From Spongiibacter nanhainus (GTDB lineage: Bacteria > Pseudomonadota > Gammaproteobacteria > Pseudomonadales > Spongiibacteraceae): a DNA stretch of 64,000 bases. The stretch covers positions 3,408,001-3,472,000 of the forward strand of contig NZ_CP066167.1 in NCBI RefSeq assembly GCF_016132545.1, in the 5' to 3' direction. Under the pieces are notes generated by a model. That model did not search any database. It saw only the letters and a program-made list of their open reading frames with translations, and was not told the DNA's origin. Shown one piece after another: positions 34,387-47,925 of the stretch. The translations under genes were made by a program, and so were the position numbers. Numbering within the stretch: the first letter of the stretch is position 1; each line of letters starts with the position of its first letter.

Positions 34387-35856
34387 ATGAACGCGCTGAT
34401 TGCTGCCCTGGCGGGGGCAGCCCTGCCTTTTTCCCTTGCTCCCTTCCACCACTGGTGGCTGGGCATCGCCGCCATGGCCGGCTTGGCGATAGCACTGCGA
34501 CAGGCGAGCCCCGGCCGGGGTTTTTTGCTGGCCTGGCTGTTTGGCTCGGTCAGCTTTGGCTTTGGAGTATCCTGGATATACGTGGCTATGCACGTGTACG
34601 GCGGCACTTCGGCCTGGCTATCCACCATCATGACCGGCGCCTTTTGCATTGCCCTTGGCTTAATTCCCGGACTGTTTGGCTACCTTTACTGCCGCTGGAT
34701 TCGCGGCGGGCGCGCCGGCTCGGTGCTGGGCTTTGCCGCCCTGTGGGTGCTGACTGAATGGTTCCGAGGCTGGTTTCTTACTGGTTTTCCCTGGCTCTAT
34801 TTGGGCTACGCCCACCTGGATACAGCGCTGTCGGGCTGGGCACCGGTGACCGGTGTATTGGGGCTGAGTTTTTGGGTAGCGCTGGCAGGCGCCGCCCTAG
34901 CAGAGCTGGTTTGGCCCAGCCATAGCCGCCGCCAACGCGCACTGCCCGCGGTCGCCGTCTTGGCGCTGGCACTGCTGGGCTACTCGCTGGGGCAGCTGTC
35001 CTGGACCAGCGCCAGCCCCAAAGGCACCCTGCAAGTTGGCGCCGTGCAACCCAATATCGCCCAGGATAAAAAATGGGCCTATACCGAGTACTGGGACACC
35101 CTGGACAAGCTCGACAAAGCCTCGGCGCCACTGTGGCCAGAGGTCGATCTGGTGATCTGGCCGGAGGCCGCCGTGCCGGCGCTCTACCACCAGGCTGCGC
35201 CCTTCTTTGACTATATCCGCGAGCAGGCCCAGGACCACAACACGGCCCTGATTACCGGCGTTCCTACCCGGGATGGTGAGGCGATGTACAACTCAACTCT
35301 GGTGGTGACTGGTGGTGAGGGGGTCTACCACAAGCAACGGCTGGTGCCCTTTGGAGAATATGTGCCGCTGGCCAGTCTGATCCGCGGCTTGATCCGCTTT
35401 TTTGATTTGCCCATGTCCAGTTTCAGCCGGGGAGCGGATCATCAACCACCCCTGCAAGCCGGCGGCTGGGCCTTCGCCTCCGCAATCTGCTATGAGATTG
35501 TCTATCCCGACCTGGTGGCCGAGGGGGCGGCTCAGGCCGATGTGCTGTTTACTGTCTCCAATGACGCCTGGTTCGGTGACACCAAGGGTCCTCACCAGCA
35601 CATGCAGATGGCGCAGATGCGAGCCCTGGAAAATGGCCGGGAACTGCTGCGAGTGACCAATACCGGCATTACCGCCTTCGTCGATCACCACGGGCAAATC
35701 CGCCAGCGACTGCCGGCCTTTGAGCCGGGAGTCATGCAAGGGGAAGTCCACGCCCGCCAGGGGCTGACACCCTTTGCCCGTTGGCGCTCGCTGCCAATCG
35801 TGCTGCTGTGCGCAGCAATAGTGATTATTGCCGCCCTCTCCCACCGGCGCCGATAG
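34387..35856 (+). CDS. lnt: Apolipoprotein N-acyltransferase
   Basis: A 489-residue inner-membrane enzyme that adds the third acyl chain to lipoproteins. The N-terminal ~190 residues hold several membrane helices; the nitrilase-like periplasmic domain has catalytic E260 (IWPEAAVP), K316 (KQRLVPFGEY) and C368 (AICYEIVYP). The C-terminal helix is VLLCAAIVIIAAL. Length and triad are normal. It precedes leuS as in many Pseudomonas-like genomes. Confidence 0.95.
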   Translation: MNALIAALAGAALPFSLAPFHHWWLGIAAMAGLAIALRQASPGRGFLLAWLFGSVSFGFGVSWIYVAMHVYGGTSAWLSTIMTGAFCIALGLIPGLFGYLYCRWIRGGRAGSVLGFAALWVLTEWFRGWFLTGFPWLYLGYAHLDTALSGWAPVTGVLGLSFWVALAGAALAELVWPSHSRRQRALPAVAVLALALLGYSLGQLSWTSASPKGTLQVGAVQPNIAQDKKWAYTEYWDTLDKLDKASAPLWPEVDLVIWPEAAVPALYHQAAPFFDYIREQAQDHNTALITGVPTRDGEAMYNSTLVVTGGEGVYHKQRLVPFGEYVPLASLIRGLIRFFDLPMSSFSRGADHQPPLQAGGWAFASAICYEIVYPDLVAEGAAQADVLFTVSNDAWFGDTKGPHQHMQMAQMRALENGRELLRVTNTGITAFVDHHGQIRQRLPAFEPGVMQGEVHARQGLTPFARWRSLPIVLLCAAIVIIAALSHRRR

Positions 35857-35902
35857 GCGCCCCCCTGGGCAAACTGCTAAACTACCCGGCTGCTGTCTAT
35901 AG

Positions 35903-38974
<3,072 letters not shown>

Positions 38975-38975
<1 letters not shown>

Positions 38976-39994
38976 TGCGCCTTCGGCCTGATCAATTGGA
39001 CAGCCATCTCAGCAAGACCCTGCTGCCAGCCTACCTCATCACTGGTGACGAATTGCTGCTGTGCCAGGAGGCCGCCGATCAAATCCGCAGCGCCTGTCGC
39101 CAGGCGGGTATCCTTGAGAGAGATGTTCTTGAGGTCGACCGCCACTTCGACTGGTCGCAACTCTTGGACGCCGGGCAATCCCTGTCGCTGTTTGGCGATC
39201 GCAAGCTTATTGAGCTACGCCTGGGCAGTGGCAAAATGGACCAAAAGTCATCGGCAGCCCTGCAGGACTACCTGGGCCACGCCGATGGCAGCAATATATT
39301 GCTAGTCAGCTGTGGCCGACTGGACAAACGTAGCATGAACGCCAAATGGGTAAAGGCGCTTGAGGAGCACGGCGCCGTCCTGCAAATTTGGCCGGTGGAA
39401 CGCCGCCAACTGGGCCAGTGGATTGGCCAGCGCCTTAATGCCGCAGGATTAAACGCGGATCGCGAAGCCGCTGAGCTTCTTGCCGACCGGGTCGAGGGCA
39501 ACCTGCTGGCCGCCGATCAGGAAATTCAAAAACTTAAAGTGTTGATGGGCGAGCGCGCCATCGACGCCGAGACAGTGGCCGCCGCTGTCACCAGCAGCGC
39601 CCGTTACGACGTTTTTAAACTGATCGACACAGCCCTGAGTGGCAACACTCCTCAAACTCTGCGAATACTGCAAAGCCTGATGGCAGAAGGCAGCGAGCAA
39701 ATCGCCATGCTGGGGGCCGTCAGTGCCGAGCTGCGTAAACTCTACAACTGCGCCGAGCAGCTGGCCAACGGCCACGGTATTGATCGGGTTCTGGATGGCG
39801 CAAGGGTATGGGACAAAAAGAAAGCGCTTTATAAACAAGCGCTGAAACGACTCAAGCGTCGGCAGCTAGCCGAGTTACTGCAACTGGCCGCTCGCAGCGA
39901 CAGCGCCCTGAAGGGGCAAAGCGACGACGATGGCGAGCAGCTTATGCAACAGCTGGTGACACGACTTAGTGGCGCCGACCTGCTACCCGCTTGA
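38975..39994 (+). CDS. holA: DNA polymerase III delta subunit
   Basis: A 339-residue clamp-loader subunit. The N-terminus (LRPDQLDSHLSKTLLPAYLITGDELLLCQEA) is typical, and the middle and C-terminal helical domains (SARYDVFKLIDTALSGN; later LAARSDSALKGQ) match HolA. Delta opens the beta clamp. Start overlaps the lptE stop (TGATG). It converges with the phosphatase gene eight bases away. Confidence 0.95.
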
Positions 39995-40002
39995 TACTGT
40001 TG

Positions 40003-40548
40003 TTATTCACCCGGCAGTCTTTCAAGACGCTGCCTGACCACACCCTCCAAACTGGTCAAGCCCCACTCTCGACCTTGCTGCAATGCCTCTTCCGGATCAC
40101 TGCCCGCCAAGCCAGCTCGCAACGCAATCAAGGCGCCCACCCGGTTACCACTGGCGCAGTGCAACAGCACCGGTTCATCACCGATCTCAGCCAGCAGGGC
40201 ATCAAGACGCGTCGCGTTCTCCACGGTCACACCGGCAGCTCCGGCCACGGGAATGTGGTGGTAGGTCATACCGTCAGCTCGCCCCTTGCCCTCAATTCCG
40301 CCAGCCACCTCACCAGGAGTGCGCAAATTAATAATATGGCGTACGCCCTGCTCCTTCAGAGCCTTGAGATCATCTGAGCTGGGTTGGCCACCAGCATAGC
40401 GGTTGTGTTCCACCTGACGATATGAGGCGCCATCCGCATACGCCAAGGGGCACAGTGACATCACTAGTAGTAATAAGGCCCCAAGCCTGGAAGATATAGC
40501 CCCAAGCCTCACAGGCATGGCCCCTAACCGACGAAAAGACACAATCAT
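40003..40548 (-). CDS. Exported dual-specificity-phosphatase-like protein (DUF442 / BLH type)
   Basis: 181 residues from the ATG at 40548, with a GGAAA-type site; an in-frame Met ten codons further is also possible. A basic N-terminus and hydrophobic segment ending CPLAYADG indicate export. The catalytic loop HCASGNRVG fits the Cys-x5-Arg phosphatase signature, and GGQPSSDDL near the start is typical of the DUF442 group, which includes beta-lactamase-hydrolase-like proteins. Substrate is unknown. Confidence 0.8.
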   Translation of the reverse strand: MIVSFRRLGAMPVRLGAISSRLGALLLLVMSLCPLAYADGASYRQVEHNRYAGGQPSSDDLKALKEQGVRHIINLRTPGEVAGGIEGKGRADGMTYHHIPVAGAAGVTVENATRLDALLAEIGDEPVLLHCASGNRVGALIALRAGLAGSDPEEALQQGREWGLTSLEGVVRQRLERLPGE

Positions 40549-40715
40549 TAGTTTCCACTCCACTATGCATCGGGCCGATGAGTCACGACTCTGCAATCCG
40601 GCCTGTACTCTAACACTGACTTACGATAGTCGCAGTTTTTCGGTTTTACCGTATAGCACAGCGGCAAACAACAGGACAGACTCAACAGCACATGGAATTC
40701 ATGGGGCTTTGAGCA

Positions 40716-40994
40716 ATGTTTTTATCAGAAGAAGTACACAATTTTATGGAGCCCATGGTCGAGGAGGAATTCTCGAACCGGGGCATCGCCCAGCAATACG
40801 ACAATGACTATGTACAGGATTTATTCTGCCTGACCCTCAATGCCCTGCCACCGCGGTACTTGCGGCACGCACTGGACGTAAGGATGAATATGACAGCCGG
40901 AGACCGGGAGCGTCTATCCCAGGATATCGGCCATGCCATTGAGCAGGGTCATGCCATTTTGCGCCAGGGGCGCCGCACTGCCGCCCGCCTGTAA
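40716..40994 (+). CDS. ComFB family protein
   Basis: A 92-residue protein matching the late-competence ComFB family: FLSEEVHNFMEPMVEEEF, DYVQDLFCLTLNALPPRYLRH and VRMNMTAGD. In other bacteria ComFB-like proteins occur near motility or competence genes; some cyanobacterial members bind cyclic dinucleotides. It lies immediately before the chemosensory locus, on the opposite strand, and may be functionally linked. A hairpin overlaps its stop codon. Confidence 0.85.
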   Translation: MFLSEEVHNFMEPMVEEEFSNRGIAQQYDNDYVQDLFCLTLNALPPRYLRHALDVRMNMTAGDRERLSQDIGHAIEQGHAILRQGRRTAARL

Positions 40995-41017
40995 ATCAGG
41001 CGGCACACCCTGTTTTT
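40985..41017 (+). terminator. Probable terminator of the comFB gene
   Basis: CCGCCTG (40985-40991) and CAGGCGG (40997-41003) form a perfect 7-base stem with a TAAAT loop that spans the stop codon; a T6 run follows eight bases later at 41012-41017. The gap between stem and T-run is longer than ideal. Confidence 0.5.
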
Positions 41018-41042
41018 TGATAAGACTTTGAGATAGAGGTAA

Positions 41043-42140
41043 TCAGGCGGTTTTCGCAGACGGTCTCATAGCGGCATAGAGTTCCGTTATCCGCCCAGCT
41101 ATTTTGGTCAAAGGAAGCACTTCTCCAGCCGCCCCAAGTTTTGCTGCTGCACCGGGCATCCCCCACACTACCGAGCTTGCCTCGTCCTGAACCAGGGTCG
41201 CAGCTCCGGCATTGCGCATTGCCAGCATACCTTCCGCACCATCCTTGCCCATGCCTGTCAGCATAACGCCGATGGCATTTTTTCCGACCTGTTGGGCCAC
41301 AGAGTGCATCAACACGTCTACAGAAGGTCTGTGGCGATTGACGGGCTCCGCGTCGCTAAGCTTGCAGTAATAGCGCGCGCCGTCCCGCCGCAAACTTAGA
41401 TGTTGATCACCCGGAGCGATATAGACGTGACCATGCATCACCCGTTGATCGTGACGGGCCTCACACACTTCCATTTGACTAACCCCATTCATGCGAGCAG
41501 CAAATGGCCCACTAAACATGCCCGGAATATGCTGAACGATAACGATACCGGGGGTATCTGCGGGGAGGTTTTCCAACACTTCTCGTATTGCTTCAGTGCC
41601 GCCGGTCGAGGCGCCGATCGCGATAACTTGATCGGTGGTTTTAAAACTGAGTTGTTCACCGCCGGTTTGGACCACCGGTTTGCGAGAGGTAATTGCCTTA
41701 GCTTGTGCATCGCTCAATTGCGCGACTTGCGCGACACTGGCTGTTTTCACTTTCTCGATAATTTGCTCGGCGTAGTCCTTTAGCTTCTCGGCGATGTCGA
41801 TCTCGGGCTTGCTTATAAAGTCGACCGCTCCGAGCTCCAGCGCTTCCAAAGTCACGCTGGCCCCTTGCTGGGTCAACGACGATATCATCACTACCGGCAT
41901 GGGTCTTAAGCGCATCAGGTTGCGCAAAAACTGCAGCCCATCCATTTTGGGCATCTCTACGTCCAGGGTAAGGACATCTGGATTGAGCTGCTTAATTTTC
42001 TGACGAGCGATGTAGGGATCAGACGCCACGCCAACAACTTCAATATCCGGATCCGAGTTTAGAATCTCGCTCAGTACATGTCGCATTAATACTGAATCGT
42101 CGACCACTAGCACACGTATCCGTCTATTTTGTTCAGGCAT
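41043..42140 (-). CDS. cheB: Chemotaxis methylesterase CheB
   Basis: 365 residues. The receiver domain has phospho-acceptor Asp in [12 protein letters not shown], followed by a linker and the methylesterase/deamidase domain with catalytic Ser in [10 protein letters not shown], His in VQHIPGMF and Asp in [10 protein letters not shown]. It removes methyl groups from receptor glutamates. It is last in the cheR-receptor-cheB group, whose receptor carries a WEEF tail that could tether it. Confidence 0.96.
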   Translation of the reverse strand: MPEQNRRIRVLVVDDSVLMRHVLSEILNSDPDIEVVGVASDPYIARQKIKQLNPDVLTLDVEMPKMDGLQFLRNLMRLRPMPVVMISSLTQQGASVTLEALELGAVDFISKPEIDIAEKLKDYAEQIIEKVKTASVAQVAQLSDAQAKAITSRKPVVQTGGEQLSFKTTDQVIAIGASTGGTEAIREVLENLPADTPGIVIVQHIPGMFSGPFAARMNGVSQMEVCEARHDQRVMHGHVYIAPGDQHLSLRRDGARYYCKLSDAEPVNRHRPSVDVLMHSVAQQVGKNAIGVMLTGMGKDGAEGMLAMRNAGAATLVQDEASSVVWGMPGAAAKLGAAGEVLPLTKIAGRITELYAAMRPSAKTA

Positions 42141-42186
42141 GATTTACCTCTATCATTTCCCTACACCTATTCTCCCCTGGGAGCGC

Positions 42187-44745
42187 TTAGAATTCCTCCC
42201 ACTCGTCAGTGCCGTGGTCATTTCCACCTGCCGCTTTTTTACGGGGCGCGGGAGCTGGAGCCTGCCGTGAAGGTACTGCGCGCAGGGATTGTTCTTTGCC
42301 CTGCGAAGCCGCGTGTTGAGACTCCGGTTCATTGACCGCATCATCACCCGTTTTGAAGAATGTCATCCGTTCGGTCAGGCCTTTCGACAAGGTATCCATC
42401 GACTGGCTGGCCGCGGCAGCTTGTTCGACCAGTGCTGCATTTTCCTGCGTGACCTTATCCATCTCGGACACCGCTTTGTTTACCTGCTCGATACCAGATG
42501 CCTGCTCCTGACTGGCCAGGGCGATCTCGGCAATGATATCGGACACTTTCTTCACGCCGGCGACAATTTCCTCTAGCGTGCTGCCAGACTCGTCAATCAG
42601 ACGCGATCCCTCTTCAACTTTTTCCTGACTATCGTTGATAAGGGTTTTGATCTCTTTCGCAGCTTCTGCACTACGCTGGGCCAGGTTACGAACTTCCGAG
42701 GCCACCACGGCGAAGCCGCGGCCCTGTTCGCCTGCTCTGGCTGCCTCAACGGCTGCATTAAGTGCCAGCAAATTGGTTTGGAAGGCGATTTCGTCTATCA
42801 CACCGATAATGTCAGAGATGCGTTTCGAAGATGCGTTGATTTCCCGCATCGCACTGACCGCTCGACCGACAACATCACCGCCTTTCTCTGCCTGGCCCCG
42901 GGCACTGGAAGCAAGATTGTTTGCCTGGGCCGCATTTTCGGCATTTTGTTTAACAGTAGCCGTGAACTCCTCAACGCTGGACGCGGTTTCTTCCAGAGAT
43001 GCAGCTTGTGCTTCAGTCCGGTTAGAGAGGTCCAGGTTTCCTTGGGCAATTTCTGAGGCGGAGTTACGAATCCCTGTTGCGGCCTCACGAATTTGTATGA
43101 CCATCTCTCTCAGATTATCGACAGAGCGATTGACATCGTCCTGCATAGAAGCGAACTGCCCCTGGTATTGCCCCGCCATACTTTGCAACAGGTCACCGTC
43201 AGAGAGCGCACTCATAACCCGTGAGCTTTCGGCAAGTGGCTCGGCAATGGCGTCCATTAGCTGATTCAATCCTGCAGCGAGACGCTTCAAGAACCCTACC
43301 GTTGCATCTGCGTCGATACGGCTCTCGAGCTGGCCGCCTATCGCCGAGTTCACCAGTTCCTGAATCTGCTGTTCCGCATTATTTTGCTCTGCAACAATGG
43401 CATCCATCAAACCGTTGATAGAGATGCCTAATCGCTGCATAAAGCCCTCGTAGCGATCGGCATTCAAGCGGCGGTCGAGCTCGCCGCTGGCAGCGGCCTC
43501 GATCAAACCGGCAATTTGACGCTCGGCGTCTTTCTGCTCGGTAATATCCTTCCACTCAACCATGTTGCCCATGTAATTGCCCTTGGCATCGAGCACTGCC
43601 GTTGCGTTGACCTCAAATTCCAAGTCGGCAATTTTTATCTCCGCCTTGGCCGGCAATGCGGCTACGTTACTGAGCAAACCGCGCTGGTGAGCAGGATGCT
43701 TGTGGAACTGATCGATGGATTGTCCAACAAGGTTGTCGGCACTGAATCCTGGGAATCGCTCCCGCAGTACCTCCTCGCGGTTCTTTAGCATCTCAACCAC
43801 TGATGGATTGGCGTAGGTAATATTGAGATCGGCATCACACATCATCAGGTTAGCTTCAGCGCCATCGACAGCTGCCTGCAAGCGAGAGACTTCAATCTCT
43901 TTAGCACGAACTGCGGTCACATCCAGCCATTCCAGTGTATTGCCGACGTAGTTGCCCTTTGCATCGATTTGGGCTGTGACATTGATATTGAAGGTCAGCT
44001 CACCGACATGGATATCGGCACTGTGAGGTAGGTTAGCTGGGTCCGCCAGCATCGCCCGCTGGTGCGCTGGATTTTTGTGGAATATGTCAATGCAGGTACC
44101 GACAATCTCATCCGGATTAAACGACGGATAGACCGACTGCAATGCCTCCCGATGACCTCCAAGCAGGGCCTTGGTAGCTTCATTTACATAGGTAACATTG
44201 AAGTCACGATCAATCATCATGATCGCGGTCATCGCGCTATCTACTGCCGTCTGCAGGCGCGCTACATTAGTCTCGTGCTTGCGTTGTTCAGTGACATCCA
44301 GCCACTCCAAGGTATTACCAATATACTCGCCTTGATCGTCGACCTGGGCTGTGACGTTGATATTAAAGGTTAATGGGCCAACATGAATATCGGCAGAGTG
44401 AGGCAAATTGGCAGGGTCGGCCAGCAATCCGCGCTGGTGTTCCGGCTTGGCATGGAAGAAGTCTATACAAGTACCGACAATGCTGTCGGCATCAAACTCG
44501 GGATAAATCGATTGAAGGTCGGCTTCATGTTTTTTCAACAGGGTCTGCGTGGCCTCATTCGCATAAGTAACGACCAAGTCCCTGTCCACCATCATGATGG
44601 CCGTCATCGCGCCGCCAACGGCAGTACGCCAGCGGGCCAGTTCTTTCTCCATCTCTTTCATCTTAGTGCTGGCGGGCGACGCCTTGGCAGTCTGACGGGT
44701 CGCACGAGGCTTGGATGCTGTCGAGGTGCTGCGTTTTGTAGTCAT
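42187..44745 (-). CDS. Soluble chemoreceptor with three PAS domains and a C-terminal WEEF tail
   Basis: 852 residues from the ATG at 44745 (TTGGAG upstream). A short basic N-terminus has no membrane helix. Three PAS domains follow (~30-150, ~155-280, ~285-400); the first two share nearly identical segments such as [14 protein letters not shown] and [11 protein letters not shown] linker with two or three HAMP-like units ([27 protein letters not shown]) leads to the signalling domain with [33 protein letters not shown]-type hairpin tip (motif ~43-60 residues before the adaptation helices). The protein ends DEWEEF, like the NWETF tether for CheR/CheB. It likely senses a cytoplasmic redox or small-molecule signal. 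Confidence 0.92.
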   Translation of the reverse strand: MTTKRSTSTASKPRATRQTAKASPASTKMKEMEKELARWRTAVGGAMTAIMMVDRDLVVTYANEATQTLLKKHEADLQSIYPEFDADSIVGTCIDFFHAKPEHQRGLLADPANLPHSADIHVGPLTFNINVTAQVDDQGEYIGNTLEWLDVTEQRKHETNVARLQTAVDSAMTAIMMIDRDFNVTYVNEATKALLGGHREALQSVYPSFNPDEIVGTCIDIFHKNPAHQRAMLADPANLPHSADIHVGELTFNINVTAQIDAKGNYVGNTLEWLDVTAVRAKEIEVSRLQAAVDGAEANLMMCDADLNITYANPSVVEMLKNREEVLRERFPGFSADNLVGQSIDQFHKHPAHQRGLLSNVAALPAKAEIKIADLEFEVNATAVLDAKGNYMGNMVEWKDITEQKDAERQIAGLIEAAASGELDRRLNADRYEGFMQRLGISINGLMDAIVAEQNNAEQQIQELVNSAIGGQLESRIDADATVGFLKRLAAGLNQLMDAIAEPLAESSRVMSALSDGDLLQSMAGQYQGQFASMQDDVNRSVDNLREMVIQIREAATGIRNSASEIAQGNLDLSNRTEAQAASLEETASSVEEFTATVKQNAENAAQANNLASSARGQAEKGGDVVGRAVSAMREINASSKRISDIIGVIDEIAFQTNLLALNAAVEAARAGEQGRGFAVVASEVRNLAQRSAEAAKEIKTLINDSQEKVEEGSRLIDESGSTLEEIVAGVKKVSDIIAEIALASQEQASGIEQVNKAVSEMDKVTQENAALVEQAAAASQSMDTLSKGLTERMTFFKTGDDAVNEPESQHAASQGKEQSLRAVPSRQAPAPAPRKKAAGGNDHGTDEWEEF

Positions 44746-44797
44746 GAGAATCTCCAACTAAGGTCATTCAAGGGCTTCGCCCTCAACAGGGTTTGAG

Positions 44798-45643
44798 TCA
44801 TACCCTTTCGTAGATTGTTCTACCGATAAGTTTAAAGTCGTTGGTCACTCCTGCTAAGTTCTCAGAATGGCCAATGACCATTTTTCCGCCGGGTTTTAAC
44901 ACCCGAGCAAATTGTTTAAACAACTGCGCCTGAACCGACTTATCAAAGTAGATAATGACGTTCCGGCAAAAAATAATGTCGAACGGACCCTTCATCGGCC
45001 AGGAATGCAAAAGGTTGAGCTGACGAAACTCAATCAATGACGACAACTCCGGTTTTACTTTAACCATTCCCTGGTTTGCGCCCCGCCCTTTCATAAACCA
45101 GGTCTTTTTTATCCGCTCATCGACGCCATTGAGGCGCTCCAGGCTGTAGACTCCCTTTGAGGCAGTTTCAACCATCTTGCGATCTAGATCGGAAGCCAGA
45201 ATTTTGATATCCCAGTTTCTGCACTCCGGTACACGGTCCAGCAGGGTAACTGCCATGGAATAAGGCTCTTCACCGCTGGAACAGCCGGCTGACCAAATAC
45301 GGATGCGTTTATTGGTTTTTCCGAGATGGGCTACTTCCTGTGCCAGGAAGTCAAAGTGATGGGACTCTCGAAAGAAGCTGGTGAAATTGGTGGTTATCGC
45401 GCTGATAAAATCCTGCAGCTCATCTGAGTCGGACTCCCCCAGAAGCTGGATGTAATCTTCAAATCGGGAAAGCCCCAAGGCTCTCAGGCGCTTGGAGAAT
45501 CGACTATAGGCAAGCTGTTTCTTCTCGTCACTGAGTGAGATACCAGTGTGTTCAAAAACAAGATCACGAAGCTGAGCAAAATTCGCGGAGGAGAAATCAA
45601 AGTTCAACCCGGAACCGCTCGGTGTCTGGACAGCTTCGCCCAT
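44798..45643 (-). CDS. cheR: Chemotaxis protein methyltransferase CheR
   Basis: 281 residues with the N-terminal helical CheR domain (HTGISLSDEKKQLAYSRFS) and SAM-binding domain (WSAGCSSGEEPYSMAVTL; FCRNVIIYFDK; GHSENLAG). It methylates receptor glutamates using SAM. It stands 52 bases upstream of the soluble receptor gene and probably shares its transcript. The 180 bases upstream of its ATG separate it from the CheX-like gene and hold a terminator hairpin. Confidence 0.96.
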   Translation of the reverse strand: MGEAVQTPSGSGLNFDFSSANFAQLRDLVFEHTGISLSDEKKQLAYSRFSKRLRALGLSRFEDYIQLLGESDSDELQDFISAITTNFTSFFRESHHFDFLAQEVAHLGKTNKRIRIWSAGCSSGEEPYSMAVTLLDRVPECRNWDIKILASDLDRKMVETASKGVYSLERLNGVDERIKKTWFMKGRGANQGMVKVKPELSSLIEFRQLNLLHSWPMKGPFDIIFCRNVIIYFDKSVQAQLFKQFARVLKPGGKMVIGHSENLAGVTNDFKLIGRTIYERV

Positions 45644-45759
45644 AATTCGCCTGCATCAATTTTGTGATAGGGATAACAGTACACCATAGTGATATTTCGC
45701 TAAGAATAAGGAATGTCACTTACCAATAAGTACTTATCTGACAATCCTTACAAGACACA

Positions 45760-45787
45760 ATAACAAAGGCCAACACATTGGTTGGCC
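45760..45787 (-). terminator. Rho-independent terminator after the cheY/CheX-like pair
   Basis: On the minus strand GGCCAAC, a six-base loop and GTTGGCC form a perfect 7-base stem (45768-45787) followed by TTTGTTATTG. It lies 37 bases after the stop of the CheX-like gene, separating that pair from cheR. Confidence 0.7.
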
Positions 45788-45823
45788 CTAGATCGCAAAA
45801 CTTACACTTATAAAAATTAGGTC

Positions 45824-46285
45824 TTAAAACTCAAAAGTGAGCTGACCATCGCCGTACTTTGGAATGGAGATTTTAAAGGCGATACTTTGAGAGGGAGATA
45901 ATGCCGAGCGCGCTTCGGCAACAGCATCTCCCACAACCGTAGTATCCAGCCGGATATGCAGAGAGGTATCAGACATAATTAAACGTGAACAGATATTCAT
46001 TACCTCGTAGAAGTTTTCCAAAATAGTTTTGGAAAAATCCCCATCGGCAATCATATCTTCTGCTCCGCCTTTAGGCATCATCGACAACGCAGCACCTGAG
46101 TATGCAAGGAACGCCGCATCGCAGACACAGAGTGCTACTAGTGCGTCTTCGTCGCTGACATATTTCGCCGCTGCCGAAGCGGAAATTGATGCAGAATCCA
46201 CAGACGCGACCTCAGTTCCATCGCCAAACAGCATCTCTAGCATTTTTTCTACCGCATCTGCCGTGGGTTTAACCAGCTGACTCAT
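45824..46285 (-). CDS. CheX/CheC-like chemotaxis protein (tentative)
   Basis: A 153-residue acidic protein just after cheY in the same direction (nine-base gap). The central helix ENFYEVMNICSRLIM has an ExxN core like that of CheC/CheX/FliY phosphatases, with Glu in place of the usual upstream Asp/Ser, and a second helix pair and terminal strands (AFKISIPKYG..LTFEF) also fit that fold. If so, it would dephosphorylate the adjacent CheY. The family assignment is weak; the alternative is an unrelated accessory protein. Confidence 0.5.
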   Translation of the reverse strand: MSQLVKPTADAVEKMLEMLFGDGTEVASVDSASISASAAAKYVSDEDALVALCVCDAAFLAYSGAALSMMPKGGAEDMIADGDFSKTILENFYEVMNICSRLIMSDTSLHIRLDTTVVGDAVAEARSALSPSQSIAFKISIPKYGDGQLTFEF

Positions 46286-46294
46286 GGCTGACTC

Positions 46295-46654
46295 CTACAT
46301 AATCGCGCCAAGCACTTTCTCGAATGACTCAACTGAGAACGGCTTAGATATAAGAAATTTAGCGCCACCTTCTGTCGCCTTTGCGCGCATATCTGCAGTG
46401 GCTTCCGTGGTAATGAAACCAAACTTGGTTTTTATACCTTCTTCATTAAGCGCCTCGAGCAACTCAATCCCCGTCATATTAGGCATGTTCCAATCGGCCA
46501 ATACCAAATCAGGTACAGCCTTCTTTATCGCCTCCAAAGCCACAGCGCCATCCTCAGCCTGCTCTATATCGTTGCCGCCGAATCCGGCTTGGCGCAACGT
46601 TCTAACGATCATGTTTCGCATGGCGGCACTGTCATCGACTACCAGGATATTCAT
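46295..46654 (-). CDS. Single-domain response regulator (CheY-like)
   Basis: 119 residues from the ATG at 46654 (AGGAG upstream; the longer frame lacks a site). It has the acidic pair in VVDDSAAMR, acceptor Asp in VLADWNMPNMTG, switch Thr in FITTEA and Lys in ISKPFS. It is co-transcribed with the CheX-like gene and is the second CheY-type protein of the locus (the other is at 52057-52431). Confidence 0.93.
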   Translation of the reverse strand: MNILVVDDSAAMRNMIVRTLRQAGFGGNDIEQAEDGAVALEAIKKAVPDLVLADWNMPNMTGIELLEALNEEGIKTKFGFITTEATADMRAKATEGGAKFLISKPFSVESFEKVLGAIM

Positions 46655-46840
46655 CTTAACTCCTAACGCGGACATTATGGGTAATAGACTATGTTGGCTA
46701 GTTGATCACAGCCTATCTATTTCACCCATAAGTGATGCTACCTATTGAGTAAAACCCTTGACGAGTGGGATTCTTAAGCTCCGGTTTGGTGTAACCCGAC
46801 ACCATAGAATTTACTCCTCTCAAATGAGGTACAGGTGGCT

Positions 46841-47689
46841 ATGAATGCTCACAATCTGGTTAGCCAAACCCAGTCTTTGATTTCCTTTCCCAGTGTCGCG
46901 ATTCGCGTAAACGAACTTCTCGCAAACGACGACGTTTCCCTGAACGATGTCGCCGCAACAATAGAGACGGATCCAGCGTTGACCGCGGGCCTGCTGAGAC
47001 TGTCTAACAGTGCGGCACTGGGGGGCACGCAGGAAATAAATAGTGTCGCCAAGGCTATCACCCGAATTGGGCTTCGCCAGATCAACGAATTGGTTATGAG
47101 TATTGATACAGCCCGCTCTTTTAACGGGCTTAACAATACTTTAATCACAGTCCACGACTTCTGGCGTCACAGTTTATTCTGTGCGGTTATCGCCAGAAAA
47201 CTCGCCAGCCTCAGCAAGATAAAGCGTCGCGACGCAGCATTTACTGCAGGCTTGCTCCACGATATCGGGCAATTACTGATGTTCAACCAGTTGGGCAAGC
47301 AGTGCGCCGAATGCCTATCCCAATCTCTTGATGACAACGATGGTTTAGTTGTGCATTCCATTGAAACGGAAAAGCTTGGTTTCAACCACTGCGATGTCGG
47401 CCGCGAACTCGCTACACAATGGGGCTTACCCGAGGCGTTGATCGACTGCATAGCTCACCACCACGATCCCCAAAACGCGGAAGTTGACCCGGACTTGGTG
47501 GCAGCCGTTCATTTAGCCAATAGTCTGGCGGTAATGGCCGAGCTCGAAACTTGCGAGGAGGATAATGCACCACCCACAAACGACGGCGCCTGGGATCAAC
47601 TTAAACTGAGTCGGGATATTATTCCTGAATTGGTTTCACTCGCTCAACAAGAGGTGGACGAGCTGCTAGCAGTATTCACAGGAAACTAA
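46841..47689 (+). CDS. HDOD domain signalling protein
   Basis: About 282 residues with a full HDOD domain: LISFPSVAIRVNELL, IETDPALTAGLLRLSNSA, AITRIGLRQINELVMS, then the HD-like part (AGLLHDIGQLLM and later AHHHDPQN). The residue pattern HDIG...HH keeps several HD-type metal residues, unusual for HDOD proteins, which are generally inactive. It is the only plus-strand gene in the chemosensory region and divergent from cheY. ATG 46841 or GTG 46835 could be the start. Role in signalling is inferred from context. Confidence 0.87.
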   Translation: MNAHNLVSQTQSLISFPSVAIRVNELLANDDVSLNDVAATIETDPALTAGLLRLSNSAALGGTQEINSVAKAITRIGLRQINELVMSIDTARSFNGLNNTLITVHDFWRHSLFCAVIARKLASLSKIKRRDAAFTAGLLHDIGQLLMFNQLGKQCAECLSQSLDDNDGLVVHSIETEKLGFNHCDVGRELATQWGLPEALIDCIAHHHDPQNAEVDPDLVAAVHLANSLAVMAELETCEEDNAPPTNDGAWDQLKLSRDIIPELVSLAQQEVDELLAVFTGN

Positions 47690-47925
47690 CTCATCGAGAA
47701 TGGCGGCTACACGTCAGGGACTTTTTCGGATCACCGGGAAAATACAGCTAAAATACCAGTACGGTTTATCATTGATAGACCCGACCACTCTCTACTTATC
47801 TATACTAATCGCTACTAATCTCTATTACTCTCCTCTACCACCTACTACCCTCTTCTTCCGATATATCCTGGTCTTCGCCTTAGGAACTACCCGGTGTGAT
47901 GAACTAGGACCACCCACTATGCTTT

